A DNA stretch of 7,398 nt from Gemmatimonadaceae bacterium (GTDB lineage Bacteria > Gemmatimonadota > Gemmatimonadetes > Gemmatimonadales > Gemmatimonadaceae): positions 1 to 7,398 of the forward strand of contig JACMOE010000426.1 of NCBI GenBank assembly GCA_014378185.1, written 5' to 3'. Numbering within the stretch: the first letter of the stretch is position 1; every line of letters starts with the position of its first letter. Below are positions 7,326 to 7,398 of the stretch, one piece after another. The translations under genes were made by a program, and so were the position numbers. Below the pieces are notes generated by a model, which did no database searches, was not told the origin of the DNA, and saw only the letters and a list, made by a program, of their open reading frames with translations.

Positions 7326-7398
7326 AGATGACCGCTAGACGCAATGGAGCGAGCCGCAGATCGGTTGGAAATCGGAGTCGTGAACATGCCGTTGGCGC

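Noticed and set aside
7344..7398. Plus-strand start ATG at 7344 (MERAADRLEIGVV...) running out of the window
   Set aside because: Only 18 codons visible, no ribosome binding site and no recognisable family.

Overview
The window is typical of a high-GC bacterium of the phylum Gemmatimonadota, or a close relative. The strongest clue is the architecture of the long plus-strand gene at 4039-6720: a PknB-like kinase opening with a 'DRYRVGRELGQGGMATVYLAHD'-type start, one transmembrane helix, then a large beta-propeller of 'SPDG' repeats. I know this arrangement, and its TPR counterpart, as heavily expanded in Gemmatimonadota and Acidobacteria. The assignment is inference from protein style, since no taxonomic marker gene is present.

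Layout from left to right. (1) 1-2031, plus strand: the 3' part of a membrane Ser/Thr kinase gene with a TolB_N/FlgO-like domain and a TPR tail. Its reading frame is broken at a G run (1195-1198); restoring one G gives a continuous 676-residue partial protein. (2) 2129-2377, minus strand: a decayed fragment of queG (epoxyqueuosine reductase). (3) 2378-3093: about 700 bases with no convincing gene, including a block of roughly 81% GC. (4) 3094-3840, minus strand: the C-terminal end of an amidase-signature enzyme with a beta-rich, CHRD-like extension; the catalytic part is missing. (5) 4039-6720, plus strand: the complete kinase/beta-propeller gene. (6) 6742-7030, minus strand: a second queG fragment, about 80% identical to the first. 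(7) 7048-7314, minus strand: a small complete DUF2442 gene.

The two kinases are paralogues built on one plan: cytoplasmic kinase, single membrane span, external interaction domain. They carry different external domains, which suggests they sense different things. No operon links the genes; both kinases look like single-gene units surrounded by gene debris.

The most unusual signal is the pair of queG fragments. Each lies on the opposite strand, immediately behind a kinase gene. They align without gaps over 249 bases and share the same damage (two cluster cysteines replaced and a codon lost), so they appear to be copies of one already-decayed ancestor. I found no CRISPR array, tRNA, rRNA, transposase or clear defence system.
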